Source: Cannabis sativa
Lineage: Eukaryota; Streptophyta; Magnoliopsida; Rosales; Cannabaceae
Reading direction: 5' to 3'
Length of the DNA: 64,000 nucleotides
Assembly (NCBI RefSeq): GCF_029168945.1
Contig: NW_026870043.1
Location: 8,686,501-8,750,500, forward strand
Shown: one piece after another, positions 34,369-46,824 of the stretch
Position numbering within the stretch: position 1 is the stretch's first letter
Layout of the letters: each line of letters opens with the position of its first letter
Notes under the pieces: model-generated
Seen by the model: only the letters and a program-made list of their open reading frames with translations
What the model was told of the DNA's origin: nothing
Databases searched by the model: none
Made by a program: the position numbers and the translations under genes

Positions 34369-35839
34369 GATTGTGAAATCAAATATTAATATAATTAAAT
34401 TATTATTTTAAACTAACCAACCAAATTTTGAAAATTTAGGATTGTTAAAACCAACCTTAAAAATTTCATCAAAATTTAAAATTCAAAAATAAAAACTAAT
34501 TTAAAATGTCTAGGTTTATTTGAATTATTTTATCAAATTAAATTAAATATCAAATAAGATAAATGATTTGAAAAAAAATCTTCAATATCATTTTCTAATC
34601 TTATAATTTAATTAAAATTTAAATAACAAAATAAACCAATTTTAAAATAGATGTGGTTCGATAATTATTATTTTAAGAATAAAATAATAAATAAATAATA
34701 ATTATCCTAATTATATGTCAAAATATCTCAAATTAAGCATTATTTAAATTTCTACAAAAATATCTAAGTTATTTAAATATTTAAAATATAATTTATAAAT
34801 TTCTAATAAGTAAAATGATATAAAATAGTAAAATATTATTTTTAAAACTTATAATTTATAAACAATTAAATATTTAACAAAATAACAAATTTTTGAATTT
34901 GAAAATATTATGGTTAGAATATCCACAAAAAATACTAGGTTAATTTGAAATTTATTAATTATTTAATTTTTCATATAAGGTGATTTTAATATAATATTTT
35001 AAATTAAAAGGATAATGTTATCTTTAATTTAAAATATATATATATAATATTAATATATCTAACCTTAAAAATAAATAATATATAAATATTAAAGAAATTA
35101 ACAAATTTTTAAATCTGACCATAATTTAAAAAATTAAATAATCAATTTTTAAATTTAACCCTCAAAATATCAAAGATTAATATTAATCTATTAAAAAGAA
35201 ATATTATTAATTTAAAATTGATATTTAAGTTTAAATATATTAAAAATAATATTTTATTTTGAAATTAGGGTTTAAAAATTGGAAAAAAATCGAAATTTGG
35301 GGAAAAATCCCACAAAAAACGGATTTTGGTGTTGCTGGCTACCCAGGCTGCACGTGCAGCCACAGGAGGCTGGAAATGGCCCAGGACGCGCGCGGAGGAA
35401 GGGACTTGCAGGGTGTCCCAGCCGAGAAAACTCGGGGCCAGTAGCGTCCACACGGGCGGGATTGCAGCCTTGCGTTTCTGAAGGCGTGCATCGCGTGTCT
35501 AAATGAGTGATGTCCGAGCACGTGCGCGCGCGGATCCTCCTTGTCTGAGGGTCTGTGCATGCGAATGGGGCACCCTCGACACCATATGCACCCGATTTTT
35601 GAAACAACCATAACTCTCTCAGTTTTTATCGAAATTAAGTTCCATAAAAACGAAAGTTGCTTAATTTTTCACAAGGAAACCAAATAAAATATTTTCAGAA
35701 AGAAAAAAAATATTTTCATGGAAAAAATTTTGTAAAACACATACATTTATCAAATAATCACATAAACCATCATGAAACCATCCTAATCAACACAAACATC
35801 GTTTTAATTCATATTTCATGAAAGTAAATCATTACCATG
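34369..35839 (-). other. AT-rich leader of the second long-LTR copia copy
   Basis: No open frame. Very AT-rich at 34374-35270, then a GC-rich block at 35320-35600, then a stretch leading to the primer site. Order and short matches parallel the leader at 18130-19207. Cut on the left by the Tat-like LTR, so gag and pol are absent. GATTG at 34369-34373 may be one half of the Tat target duplication. Confidence 0.65.
35320..35600. other. GC-rich palindromic island in the copia leader
   Basis: Contains the perfect 16-base palindrome GGCTGCACGTGCAGCC (35346-35361) and CG alternations near 35390 and 35525. It corresponds in position to 18900-19110 but with little sequence identity. Confidence 0.6.
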
Positions 35840-35851
35840 GCTCTGAGGCCA
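35840..35851 (-). other. Primer binding site of the second long-LTR copia copy
   Basis: On the - strand TGGCCTCAGAGC, two bases after the LTR end, followed by CATGG. It resembles the tRNA-iMet complement TGGTATCAGAGC with two changes. It fixes the orientation of this LTR family. Confidence 0.75.
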
Positions 35852-35853
35852 GT

Positions 35854-37655
35854 TGTTGGAAATATTTTACAAGATTTACTAACAAGTATGTTTCATTAAC
35901 ATCCTAATATGAATTTCTAAAACAATGAAATAAACACATATAAAGTTTAAGAAACCTTACATTGATTGCAGCGGAATATAATGACTCCTTCCTTTCAGAT
36001 CTCTAGCCCTTGATTCCTTTTTGTAGCAGAGCATTATCAAGATCTGAGCCTGGATCTCTTTCTCTCCTTCTTGTTGATGTGTGTGGGCACTCACTCTATC
36101 ACTAATGGCTGAATAATATTTGGTAAAGAAAGACTAAGTGTTTCGAATTAAAGAAGAAAGAAGAAGGAAGAGGTCTCATCAAAAGCTAGGTTATTAGCTT
36201 TGGAGGCATTAGATTGGATGAAGAGATCATAACCTTTCTTTTATACTATCTTCAATATGGTTAGGGTTGAATTATTAGGAATAAAAAATTGATAAAAATA
36301 GGGTAAAATAAGACTTTATGGTTTGCCACTTAATGGGCCCCATATTGGTTTGGGCTTTGTCATTTTTCTCAACTATTTTACCTATTTCCACAAATACCAC
36401 TTTTTGCAACTTCAACCCTATAAATGCCAAAACTATTTATTTAATAATTCAAATAACTATCAAATAAAATTGTCATTTAATATATTTATTAATTAGACTC
36501 CATAAAGTCTCTTAATTAACAAATAAACCCCAAAATATTATATATTCACAATCAAGCCACATCTTAGTGAAAAATTCATAAACTAGACATAGTCTAATTT
36601 TAGAATTATAATTGATTAATTAAAATTAATTAACTGAGTCTTACAAGCAGTTTGTCTCAACTAGTATGGGGACCATGGGCCTATATAACCCAACTTTCAA
36701 TAAGCTGATCTAGAATTTACCAAGTAAATCCACTAACTTATTAATTCCTCATTGCATCCACTCATAGAACTCGGAATTGCACTCTCAGTCAAATAGAGCT
36801 ATACACGATATAGATACGCTATTAATTATCCATTGTTATAATTCCAATAATCAATGATCCTCTGTAGATGATCTACATTGCATAGGGATAAAATTACCGT
36901 TACACCCTTTCAATGTAATTTATCCTTAAAATACTTGGCCACCTATAAATGATATTATAGTGAACTAATATAGTCACTAAAATGAGCTCTCTATCATTTA
37001 TCTCTATTTAGGAAGCTCGAAGGAAATCATCGTTTCACTTTTAGGTTGGATAGAAGCTATAGATTCCATATCTATGATTAGCGCTCTCACTGAATTGTAC
37101 TACCATGTTCCCAAAATGTACGTATCACCCTGACCAAAAAGTAGGCTTAACTAACAAATCAAAGAACATGAATAAAACTCTTGAGATCGAACATAATCAT
37201 GTCAGGATTTAGATCATTTGATCTAGGATCAACTAGGTGATATTGAATTGAATTGATATTACAGTAAATTTATCATATCTAATCAAAGTTCAATATCGGT
37301 CCCTTCCAATGTATACTCCATACATCCGATACTGGTAAAATTTGCCAATGCCATGGAAAGGACATAATACTTATCCAAGGTGTAAGTATACCTATCGCTG
37401 ATTATCATGCCAGTCTAAATCCAGTGAACTAACAAATCAGGGAATTAAACTTTTGAACATATAATTATGATTATATTCCATTGTGCTGACAACACTATAA
37501 TCATGAACAAATACATATGTTCTAGACCTTATAGAATTTATAATCATGAAATAAATCATGTGAACCATGCAACATAAAATGTTATTTCTGAATTTTATTA
37601 ATTAGTAAATCTGATTATATTGAAATGGGTTTTATTTAGGGCACAAAACCCAACA
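35854..37655 (-). repeat. 5' LTR of the second long-LTR copia copy
   Basis: 1802 bases; on the - strand TGTTGGGTTTTGTGCCC to TTTCCAACA. Homologous to 10991-12885 and 55664-57557 but clearly diverged, so an older copy. The sequence outside it (AAGCC...) is unrelated to the family. Confidence 0.88.
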
Positions 37656-38672
37656 AAGCCTCCATGGTCTTCATCTACTCCTAAAGGGCATTTGAGGATC
37701 CTCAGGAGCTATTGCGTGAAGAGCTCAGTTTCATCAAGGCCTGAAAGCAAAACAACACAAAGTTAGTGTCAAAGTACAACATTGGCCAGCCAGCCTCTCT
37801 TTAAGGTTGCCATGGCCGGTCAGCCCCTCAAAGATACAACCTTGGTCGTCCAGCCCCATGCAGTAAATCCCTTGGCTGGCCAGCTTACAGAAGATCCAGA
37901 AAGATGAAAAAAATCAAATGTACAACTTACCACAGATAGATCACAAAGGCCAGTGGAGTAGAGCCTATCTAGCTCGTCATCACCATGCTCCTTAAGCTCC
38001 TCATCCATAAAAGGAAGGGCTCTCTCTATGCGCCTGTGGGCCACGTCCATGGCTCTCTTCCTTGTGACTGAGCCTCAGCTGGGCCTTGCAGCACCCTGGC
38101 CACAAGACCCTTCCCTCCTAGCAGGAGGATCATCTATCATAGGCTGCCCAGCTGGTGCAGGCCCTGGTGTAGGAGGAGGCAGAGATGATCCAACAGCATC
38201 TCTACCACGAAAGGTCCAGGGCACCTTGGCCCTTAGTAAACCTGAAGGCTCGTCAGAAGGTCCCCTAGTGAGGCCTCTCAACCTAGAAGACATATTTGTA
38301 AAAAGAAAGTAACGAAGTCAGAAAGCAAGTCACAAATACTCAATGCAAGAAAAGAATGTAAAAGATGGTGCCATCAATCATCAAATATATCATCCTCAGA
38401 AGAGAAACTGTTAGAATCCTCAACAACTGCCTTGGCCTTGCCTCTAGATGTAGGCAAGGGGCGAGCAGGTCCCTCAAAAGTCTGGCGTCCAGGCCTGATC
38501 TAGAGAGAAGCATCACCAATTTAACCCCTGCTAGCTAAGCATTGGTGGAGGGCTCTCTCTCTCTCCTCTCCAGATTCTGAGCTATACGTGACAAAGGCAT
38601 GTCGTCATCCAAGTCAAGAACTTGTCCATCTCCAAGATAAAGTCCCTCTACAGATGGCCCTTGGGCTCCCAT
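37656..38672 (-). other. Unassigned coding-like island
   Basis: I do not recognise this. On the - strand there are a 45-codon frame at 38535-38672 (MGAQGPSVEGLYLGDGQ start, acidic), a stretch ending SSEDDIFDD near 38382, a proline-rich frame at 38075-38293 (MSSRLRGLTRGPSDEPSG start), and, in the same frame after a TGA, a frame with ERALPFMDEELKEHGDDELD up to about 37931. That last ends at GTAAGTT, and TTTTGCTTTCAG lies at about 37742-37753, so an intron-like interval of about 180 bases is possible. Composition is richer in GC than the surroundings. Could be a captured gene fragment or the 3' region of a retroelement. Confidence 0.4.
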
Positions 38673-39279
38673 GAGTCCAGGAGCAGGAGGGTACAAACCA
38701 TACTACTACAAGTTGGCCACACTGGTACAAAATATTTTGACAATTAATTGTGGTAGGGACATTGATGGAATGTTACACCTATATAAATATAGGATCTCAA
38801 TCTCTGAGCTTACTACTCATTTTGTAAATACAGTAAATCTATCTAAAGAGAGTAAAGAGAGCTTGGAAGCCTGAATACCCATGCTAATTAGTTTTCTTTG
38901 CAGATCAGAGCTTATGTGAGATTGATGCTCAAAGATTCAATGGCTAGAGGTATTATAATTCAATAGTTATATTGTGTATATATTTATTTTCTTCTGCACT
39001 TTATATACACATTCATATGTTTCATGTTATTCATATAAAATGTCTAACAGCGAGTAATTTTGAGTTTACCGTTTCTACAGAAAAACAACATCTCCATGAA
39101 CTCGTGACCAGCTTTACCAGAATGCAAAATCGGACAAAGTGATGTCAAAATATCACTTAGGCATCAAAAAATACATCTCTGACATGTTTTTCCACTCACC
39201 TAGCATCCAAGTTGACATCACATGTCAACCTGGGTGTTGGGATGTCAACCTGGGCGCTAGGCCCAAAACAACCTGAAAG
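38673..39279. other. Unassigned stretch with a possible promoter element
   Basis: No gene seen. CCTATATAAATATAGG at about 38779 is a palindromic TATA-like sequence; a near repeat GATGTCAACCTGGG occurs twice at about 39241-39255. Might be a decayed LTR. Confidence 0.3.
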
Positions 39280-39318
39280 TGCAACTTGTAGATTTTAATG
39301 ATTCAAATTACCAAGTTG
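39280..39318 (-). repeat. Terminal fragment of a Sirevirus-like LTR
   Basis: The 39 bases starting TGCAACTTGTAG match the LTR ends at 39954 and 59361. It joins directly to gag sequence at GTCACAAAG, so a deletion removed the rest of that LTR and most of the internal region. Confidence 0.8.
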
Positions 39319-39833
39319 TCACAAAGTTTTGCTTGGAATTCAGCCACAGACTCATCCTCCTCCATGGTAAGATTTTCGAAGGCCTTTGCCAAGGCACGCA
39401 GCCTTGATTTCTTGATAGCATCAGTTCCCTCGTTCTTAATGTTTAGCTTCTCCCATGCTTCCTTAGCAATTTCACAATTGGCTATAACCTTCAACTGGTT
39501 AGTGGAGACGGCATTAAACAAGGCATGAAGAGCCTTTGAGTTGAAATTCTCTCTTTCTATTTCAACAGTGGTCCATTGACTCATGGGTTTGGGTATAACG
39601 ATTTCATTCTCCATCATCGTTGGTTTCCACCACCCCTCTTCTATGGACATCCAAACTCTTTCATCTAAAGCTCTCAAGAAGGCGCGCATCTTAGTTTTCC
39701 AGTATGGATAATTGGCTCCTTCCAGCATCGGAGGTCTCGAGGTGGAGCCTCCTTCTCTAAACATTTTCATCCTGCACATAGAAGTTGTAAACAGACACAC
39801 AAATGTTCTGTAGTTCTTTGAGAGAGAACTCAA
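39319..39833 (-). pseudogene. gag N-terminal fragment of a second Sirevirus-like unit
   Basis: On the - strand a frame (ending at the deletion junction) encodes the first part of the same gag as 57984-59207, from MKMFREGGSTSRPPMLEGAN to VAEFQAKLCD, almost identical in sequence. It lies on the far side of the shared LTR, which makes a second, internally deleted unit. It would encode only the membrane-distal gag core and no knuckle. Confidence 0.88.
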
Positions 39834-39937
39834 AGGAGGTTAGTTACGACAGAATCGATCGTTAAGGTTGACTTAAGAATCAACGATCAAGAATCATACA
39901 GGAGTAGGATCTAACACAAATTTTTATAAAATTTTAA

Positions 39938-39949
39938 GCTCTAATACCA
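39938..39949 (-). other. Primer binding site of the deleted Sirevirus-like unit
   Basis: On the - strand TGGTATTAGAGC, one change from the iMet complement seen at 59345-59356. Confidence 0.8.
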
Positions 39950-40347
39950 ATTGTGCAACTTGTAGATTTTAATGATTCAAATTACCAAGTTGTCTATCTT
40001 TAGATTGATTGATTTCAAGATATGAATTATGAACATGAATTAAAAGTCAAGCTGTAAATCACACATCAATTTACAAGCTTCGTCTGCACTGAGAACACAA
40101 CTCAGCCGACTAGTGCTTGGGTTCCCCGAACCAGGGTAAGTTCATCCACTAATTCTCAAAGGTTCATATTACAATTTCCAATTCTCTCTAAAGGAATCAA
40201 ATACAACCTTAACAGAAATTAGTAATGAATTACCAATGCCAATTAAGAACACTGATTGTTAACGCACAATCCCTTGTGCAACAACTGAGCTCTTCTTCAA
40301 CATGTCTTCAATCTGAAATCCCTTCAAATCTGATGATGAAGATGACA

Positions 40348-40352
40348 CTGAA
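40348..40352 (+). other. Target site duplication, left, of Tekay element 3
   Basis: CTGAA, repeated at 49075-49079. The undisturbed site is visible in the sister LTR at about 59755 (ACACTGAACTG). Confidence 0.93.
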
Positions 40353-41858
40353 TGTAAAGCCCGCTTAGTTAATTTGGAAATTAGCAGTTGTTTATGATTA
40401 ATTATGAAATTATTTATAGCTATTTAAATAATTTATTATACTGTTATTTATGGAATTCAGAAATGCATGGTTATGTTACTCTGTAGTTTTTCATATTTTG
40501 CATTTCCGGTGTCCGGTATTTTGGAACTCGGCGTTTGGCTCAGTAGAAATCACAACTTATTATATTAGTAGTTTGGGGACGGGTTTTAGACATTGGGAAT
40601 GTCGGGAATGGCCGGGAAATTAGAATTTCCCAAAAATACCCCTTTAGTATGATTTTCATGATTTTCATGATTTGGAACCAATTAGGTTTGATTTGGTTGA
40701 GTTAGGAATTTTTGAAAAATTCCTGCGAGGAACCGGAATTCCGGTTGTGCAACCGGAATTCCGGATGAGGGTCCAGTAATTCCCAGAACCGGAATTCTGG
40801 TTGGGAAACCGGTCTACCGGTTGGGGAATTTTTCAGAACCCTAGTTTTCCTCGTTTTTATGTTTTAGGGGGTATTGCCATGCTTTTTATCAATAGGGAAA
40901 CTTTTAGTTCCTAGTTTTAGTCCCCGGGAAGTGATTTAGCGTGTCACTTATAGCGCTGTGATTTTTATGGTTTAGGAGCCAGTAATCCGCCGCTCAGCTT
41001 CAGTTCCAGTCAGGTTGACCGGTACACCTGAAATCGGAATCCAGGTAAGATTAGTATAACAGTATGCATATGTAGATTACATGTTTAGCCTGCATGTAGG
41101 AAGCCTGCTAGATTACATTAGTTATGTATATAGGCTTCGAACCATCCAACCCTGTCACGTCGGTACAGGCTGGAGTATGACCAGCAGCCGGAGTATGACC
41201 GGTTCGACCGATCAGGCTGACATTTGGTTGGTGGTTCCGTGCTATTGACCTATCCCGTCGGTACAGGCTGGAGTATGACCAGCAGCCGGAGTATGACCGG
41301 TTTGACCGATCAGGAGGATACTTGTCAATAGTACCGTCCTTGTGAACGTTCAGAACTCAGTACCATGTTGGACATGGCAGTAGTGGCTCAGTACCATGTT
41401 GGACATGGCAGTAGCGTGACTCAGTATCTTGTTGGACACGGCAGTTAGAATTATGTATGTTACTATTATGCTTTTCTTACTGAGTCTGTCGACTCACAGA
41501 TCTACGTTTATGTGTAGGTAAAGGCAAGGCTAAAGCTGATGGACCGTGAGCGAGCTTGTGAGGATTGTACATGTCGGGGCGGTTAGGCCTGGAGCGTACG
41601 ATCATCGGGACAGCAAGGCTGAATTTTTGTAACTTGTCGTTAGACGACTTTTATTTTATGTAACAGTTAAACAGTTAAAACTTTTTGTAAATGATTTTAT
41701 AATCGGGATCCCGAGTCTTTTGTAATATGGTCTATAAATTTAATTGAAAAGCAAAATTTTAATTAATCACGTTTTTCCATAAACCTCGTTGATTAGCAAC
41801 GAGCTGCACAGTACGTTTAAAAATCACGTAATACGCCTATGGTAGTTAGGGTGTTACA
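40353..41858 (+). repeat. 5' LTR of Tekay element 3, internally deleted
   Basis: 1506 bases, TGTAAAGCC to GTGTTACA. Against the 2250-base partner it has lost about 745 bases at about 40672, where ATTTTCATGATTT is joined to GGAACCAATT. The remaining sequence is nearly identical to the partner, so the element is young. Palindromes AACCGGAATTCCGGTT and ACCGGTCTACCGGT lie at 40733-40825. The lost segment probably holds part of the promoter side of the LTR. Confidence 0.93.
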
Positions 41859-41860
41859 AT

Positions 41861-41873
41861 TTGGTATCAGAGC
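41861..41873 (+). other. Primer binding site of Tekay element 3
   Basis: TGGTATCAGAGC within this interval, three bases after the LTR end; perfect match to the clade consensus. Confidence 0.9.
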
Positions 41874-42140
41874 CGCCAGGTTGTCTTCCGAAGATCGTCA
41901 CGACATGTACAATCATCATCAGCAGTTAGCTCGTTTCACGGTTCAGTAAGCCTTTATTGCTTTAGTAGTTTATTTTATTCAGTTATGAAAAAGAAAAGCC
42001 TGTTAGGAAGCATGTTAGTAGTCTGATAGTAGAATAGGCGCATGTTTCGTTTTTAATTTCCAAATTAAGCGGCATTAGTAAGCTCTCCTTGAATACGACC
42101 TGATATGCCAACTCTTGGTTTCGCAGGCGGTTCTAATTAG

Positions 42141-43311
42141 ATGGACGCCAGGCGGACTACCAGGAGTCAGGGCAACTCCGTGGGGTCGAACCAAGGACAG
42201 GAGCTCGCCCCGACCTGCTAGGGGCCGAGGTAGAGGTCCCCGAGGCAGGGCTCGTGGCCGGGGTGATGAGAACCCGCCACAGGCTGCCCAGGCTCCCCCA
42301 GCCGATCAGGGAGCCCAGAACTGGGAGTTGCGGTTTGCGGAAATGCAAGCCCGGATAGAAGAACAAGACCTCGAGATTCAAAGGTTGAGACAGCAGGGTG
42401 CTCCTGCAGTTCCCGTGCCCATAGTTCCAGTGGCACCTGCCCCTCCTGCCCAGGCCGAGATAGTGGTGGCGACCCATAGATTGGAACCTCTGTATGAGCG
42501 GTTCCAGAAGCAAGCACCTCCGATTTTCCTGGGAGGTCCGGACGTGATGAAAGCCGAGCAATGGCTGACGGTGATCACCAAGATTCTGAATTTCATGGGT
42601 GTCACCGGCAACGATAGAGTGGTGTGCGCCACATTTCAGTTCCAGGAGGACGCCCTGGTATGGTGGGACATGGTGTCTCAGATCCATGACGTCACCACCA
42701 TGACCTGGGAAAGGTTCCAGGAACTCTTTAATGCGAAATACTACAATGAGGCGGTCAGAAGCGCCAAGAGGAAAGAGTTCGCTCACCTGACCCAGCGTGA
42801 GAACATGAGCGTCACTGAGTATACTACTCAGTTTGATCGGTTGGCGAGGTTAGCCTCGGGAATTGTGCCGACCGACTTCAGCAAGAAGGAGAAGTACCTG
42901 CACGGGTTGAATCCCAAGATCAGACATGATCTGATGATTACCACAGACGACAGCACCACCTATGCTCAGATGGTGGAGAAGGCACTGCGAGCTGAGGGCG
43001 CAGTTGGGTGCATGTCAGAATCAGCCAGTACTCCGGTGAGTGGCGGAGCTCCTACCCCTCCTGCATCAGGCTATAGCAGGGGGAGTAGTGGTTCGGCCAT
43101 TGACCAGAGGAAGAGGGCACCCACTGCTTCCGGTGGCTCGAGTCAGAACAAGAGGTTCCGGGGGAACCAGAACAGAGGGAGTCGTCCTGGTGGTACTGAG
43201 ACCCGATTCTCCTATCCCGAGTGCCCTAGCTGCAAGAGGCACCATCGGGGCGAGTGCAAAGGTCAGGGATGCTTTCATTGTGGCATGCCCGGACACTTCA
43301 AGAGGGACTAA
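42141..43311 (+). pseudogene. Tekay element 3 gag
   Basis: The start is the ATG of [10 protein letters not shown] (42141), with TAG just before it as in element 2. A few missing bases at about 42203-42215 shift the frame; from there to the end the gag frame is open: [19 protein letters not shown], the gag core ([13 protein letters not shown]), the Ser/Gly-rich linker, and a knuckle [13 protein letters not shown] cut by TAA at 43309-43311, where the last Cys should be. So only two lesions separate it from a full gag. Confidence 0.88.
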
Positions 43312-43898
43312 CCCCAGCTCCGACCAGAGGCACCGCGAGCTCCAGCGATACCCACTCCAGCCAGGGTATTCGCTATCACGCAGGCTGATGCAGATGCCAA
43401 CCCATCAGTTGTCACAGGTCAGATTTTATTAACAACTCGCTATATTCAGTGCTGTTTGATTCTGGGGCTACACATTCTTATGTGGCGGCTAGAGTCTTTA
43501 GTAAATTGGGTAGACCCTATGGTAGATATGAATCAGGGTTTGGAACCCTGTTACCTGGCGGAGAATTGGTTATCTCCAATAGGTGGATTAGGTCTATGCC
43601 GATCAGGATAGATGGTAGAGAGTTAAGCGCTGATCTGATAGAGATGAGTTTAGTCGAATTCGATATTATTTTAGGAATGGATTTCCTATCTAAATATTCG
43701 GCGAGCATTGATTGTAAAAGGAAGATGGTGGTCTTCCAACCAGAAAGTGAAGAAGCGTTTGTATTTGTGGGTTCAGTTCAGGGATCTCGGATCCCGGTGA
43801 TCTCGGCTATGTCAGCGAGAGAATTGTTGCACGGCGGTTGCTTAGGGTTTCTGGCCGTGGTGGTGGACACCACTCGGCCAGATACCATTCGGCCGTAG
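43312..43898 (+). pseudogene. Tekay element 3 protease region
   Basis: A short indel at about 43424 (CAGATTTT where the sisters have CAGCTTTCT) shifts the frame, after which [19 protein letters not shown] (43450) and [16 protein letters not shown] are open. It ends at TAG 43896-43898 in CGGCCGTAGG, where the sisters have CGGCCAGAG/A. The bases just after (ATCGCAGTGG against ATCAAGGTGG) are also odd. Confidence 0.85.
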
Positions 43899-43907
43899 GA
43901 CATCGCA

Positions 43908-46823
43908 GTGGTTCGGGAATTTTTGGACGTTTTTCCCGAAGAACTTCCAGGGTTACCACCTCAGCGGGAGATTGATTTCGTGATTGACTTGGCACCAGGG
44001 GTGGATCCGGTTTCCAAAGCCCCGTATAGGATGGCTCCAGCTGAACTTAAGGAATTAAAGATTCAGCTCCAAGGGTTGCTTGACATAGGGTTCATTCGGC
44101 CCAGTGTGTCACCCTGGGGAGCCCCGGTTTTGTTCGTCAAGAAGAAGGATGGATCTATGAGGATGTGCATCGACTACAGGGAGTTGAACAAGCTGACGGT
44201 GAAGAATAAATATCCATTACCTAGGATCGATGACTTGTTCGATCAGCTTCAGGGGAAGACGGTCTTTTCTAAGAATGATCTCCGTTCGGGTTATCATCAG
44301 TTGAGAATCCGAGAGGAGGACATTCCGAAGACGGCTTTCCGCACTAGGTATGGACATTACGAGTTTCTGGTTATGTCATTCGGACTAACCAATGCTCCTG
44401 CAGCATTCATGGACCTGATGAATAGAGTATTCAAGGATTTCCTCGATATCTGTGTGATTGTGTTTATCGACGACATCCTCGTGTACTCTCAATCAGAAGA
44501 GGAGCATGAGTTACATCTTCAAATGGTACTGCAACGACTTCGAGAACATAAGCTTTACGCCAAGTTCAAGAAATGTGAGTTCTGGTTGTCTCAGGTGTCC
44601 TTCCTAGGGCACATTGTGAGTAAAGATGGGATCAAGGTGGATCCCGGGAAGATTGAATCCGTCAGGGATTGGCCGAGACCGAAGACAGTGACAGAGATGA
44701 GAAGCTTCTTGGGATTAGCTGGGTACTATGGTAGGTTCGTGGAGGGGTTCTCCAAAATCTCAATGCCCCTAACCGAGCTTACAAAGAAAAATCAGAGATT
44801 CATTTGGTCAGATAAGTGCGAAGCTAGCTTTCAAGAGCTAAAGCAGAGGTTGATTACTGCTCCGGTGCTAGCTTTGCCTTCGGACAAGGAGAAGTTCGTA
44901 GTCTACTGTGACGCATCCAAACAAGGTTTGGGGTGTGTATTGATGCAAGCCGATCGTGTCATCGCTTATGCCTCCCGTCAGTTAAAGGATTATGAACAGC
45001 GATACCCGACTCATGATCTAGAATTGGCCGCAGTGGTTTTTGCACTGAAGATTTGGCGGCATTACCTTTATGGGGAGAAGTGTGAGATCTATACCGACCA
45101 TAAAAGTCTCAAGTATTTCTTTACTCAGAAAGATTTGAACATGAGACAAAGGCGTTGGTTGGAATTAGTGAAGGATTACGATTGCGAGATCCTCTATCAT
45201 CCCGGAAAAGCCAATGTAGTGGTCGATGCCCTGAGCAGAAAGGGTCCCGGGCAAGTAGCTAGTATGGTTCAGATCTCACCTCAGCTAGCAGAGGATATGG
45301 TTAGATCCAGCATTGAGTTTGTGGTAGGTCAGCTTCACAACTTGACGCTGCAATCTGATCTGTTGGAAAGAATAAAAGTCGCTCAGATGGCAGATCCGGA
45401 GTTAGTGAAAATCCGAGGTGAGGTGTTGGCTGGTCAAGCCAAGGACTTTTCAGTGTCAGATAGTGGGATGCTTTTGTATAAAGCCAGAGTTTGTGTTCCG
45501 AACAGTGTGGAACTTAGAAATGAGATCTTTGAGGAGGCTCATTCTACCCCGTATTCTCTGCATCCCGGCACCACTAAGATGTACCAAGATTTGAAACCGT
45601 ACTTCTGGTGGAGCGGTATGAAGAAGAATTTGGTAGAATTCGTATCGAGATGCCTCACTTGTCAGCAGATTAAGGCTGAACATCAGAGACCAGCAGGGTT
45701 GTTGCAGCCTCTAACCCTACCAGAATGGAAATGGGAGGATATTACGATGGATTTTGTGGTCGGGTTACCTAGGACCACGGGTTTGTTTGATTCCATCTGG
45801 GTAGTGGTGGACCGATTTACGAAATCTGCTCATTTTCTGCCGGTTAGAACAACATTTTCAGTGGATCAGTTGGCAGAATTGTATGTCAGAGAAATAGTGA
45901 GACTTCACGGGGTACCGAAGTCTATAGTTTCGGACAGGGATCCGAAGTTCACCTCCAAATTTTGGCAAAGTTTGCAACGGGCAATGGGTACAAAGCTGAA
46001 ATTTAGTACAGCATTCCATCCTCAGACAGATGGTCAGTCCGAAAGGACAATCCAGATATTGGAGGATATGTTGAGAGCCTGTGTTATGGACTTTGTAGGC
46101 TCATGGAATAAGTATCTACCGTTGATAGAATTTTCTTACAACAACAGTTATCAGAGTACGATAGGGATGGCTCCCTATGAACTGTTGTACGGTAGAAAAT
46201 GTAGATCCCCTATCCATTGGGATGAGACAGGGGAGAGGAAATACCTAGGTCCAGAGTCAGTGCAGCGGACCAATGAGGCGATAGAGAAGATAAAAGCTAG
46301 AATGCTTGCCTCACAGAGCAGACAGAAGAGTTACGCAGATCCGAAACGCAGAGATGTTGAGTTCCAAGTAGGGGAACATGTGTTTTTACGGGTATCTCCA
46401 ATGAAGGGGATTAAACGTTTCGGGAAAAGAGGCAAGTTATGCCCTAGATTTACAGGACCTTTCGAGATTCTCGAGAAGATAGGTCAAGTGGCATATCGGT
46501 TAGCATTGCCTCCAGCCTTATCAGCAGTTCACAACGTATTCCATGTCTCAATGTTGAGAAAATACGTTTCAGACCCCTCTCATATACTCAGTTATGAGAG
46601 CCTTCAGCTGCAGCCAGACATGACTTATGAAGAACAGCCATTGCAGATCCTGGATAGAAAGGATAAAGTTCTTCGAAATAAGACCATAGCTTTTGTCAAG
46701 GTTCTCTGGAGAAACAGTAAGGTGGAAGAAGCCACCTGGGAGCTAGAGTCAGATATGAGAGCTCAATATCCAGAGTTATTCAGGTTAGATTTCGGGGACG
46801 AAATCCTTTTAAGGGGGGGATAG
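43908..46823 (+). CDS. Tekay element 3 RT-RNase H-integrase-chromodomain, 971 residues open
   Basis: The best preserved coding stretch of the window. The same frame as the protease, open from just after its stop. [16 protein letters not shown] (residue 69), [13 protein letters not shown] (120; I to N beside the catalytic Asp), FIDDILVYS (186). RNase [16 protein letters not shown] (about 335), TDHKSLKYF (about 400). Integrase: [11 protein letters not shown] and [11 protein letters not shown] (about 555-590), [12 protein letters not shown] start of the DDE core, [11 protein letters not shown]-terminal domain and a chromodomain ending [20 protein letters not shown] (about 910-955). It ends two bases before the LTR. 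The Met at 43908 is simply the first after the stop, since pol is normally made as part of the polyprotein. Confidence 0.93.
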   Translation: MVREFLDVFPEELPGLPPQREIDFVIDLAPGVDPVSKAPYRMAPAELKELKIQLQGLLDIGFIRPSVSPWGAPVLFVKKKDGSMRMCIDYRELNKLTVKNKYPLPRIDDLFDQLQGKTVFSKNDLRSGYHQLRIREEDIPKTAFRTRYGHYEFLVMSFGLTNAPAAFMDLMNRVFKDFLDICVIVFIDDILVYSQSEEEHELHLQMVLQRLREHKLYAKFKKCEFWLSQVSFLGHIVSKDGIKVDPGKIESVRDWPRPKTVTEMRSFLGLAGYYGRFVEGFSKISMPLTELTKKNQRFIWSDKCEASFQELKQRLITAPVLALPSDKEKFVVYCDASKQGLGCVLMQADRVIAYASRQLKDYEQRYPTHDLELAAVVFALKIWRHYLYGEKCEIYTDHKSLKYFFTQKDLNMRQRRWLELVKDYDCEILYHPGKANVVVDALSRKGPGQVASMVQISPQLAEDMVRSSIEFVVGQLHNLTLQSDLLERIKVAQMADPELVKIRGEVLAGQAKDFSVSDSGMLLYKARVCVPNSVELRNEIFEEAHSTPYSLHPGTTKMYQDLKPYFWWSGMKKNLVEFVSRCLTCQQIKAEHQRPAGLLQPLTLPEWKWEDITMDFVVGLPRTTGLFDSIWVVVDRFTKSAHFLPVRTTFSVDQLAELYVREIVRLHGVPKSIVSDRDPKFTSKFWQSLQRAMGTKLKFSTAFHPQTDGQSERTIQILEDMLRACVMDFVGSWNKYLPLIEFSYNNSYQSTIGMAPYELLYGRKCRSPIHWDETGERKYLGPESVQRTNEAIEKIKARMLASQSRQKSYADPKRRDVEFQVGEHVFLRVSPMKGIKRFGKRGKLCPRFTGPFEILEKIGQVAYRLALPPALSAVHNVFHVSMLRKYVSDPSHILSYESLQLQPDMTYEEQPLQILDRKDKVLRNKTIAFVKVLWRNSKVEEATWELESDMRAQYPELFRLDFGDEILLRGG
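46811..46820 (+). other. Polypurine tract of Tekay element 3
   Basis: AAGGGGGGGA, just before the LTR at 46825. Confidence 0.85.
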
Positions 46824-46824
46824 T

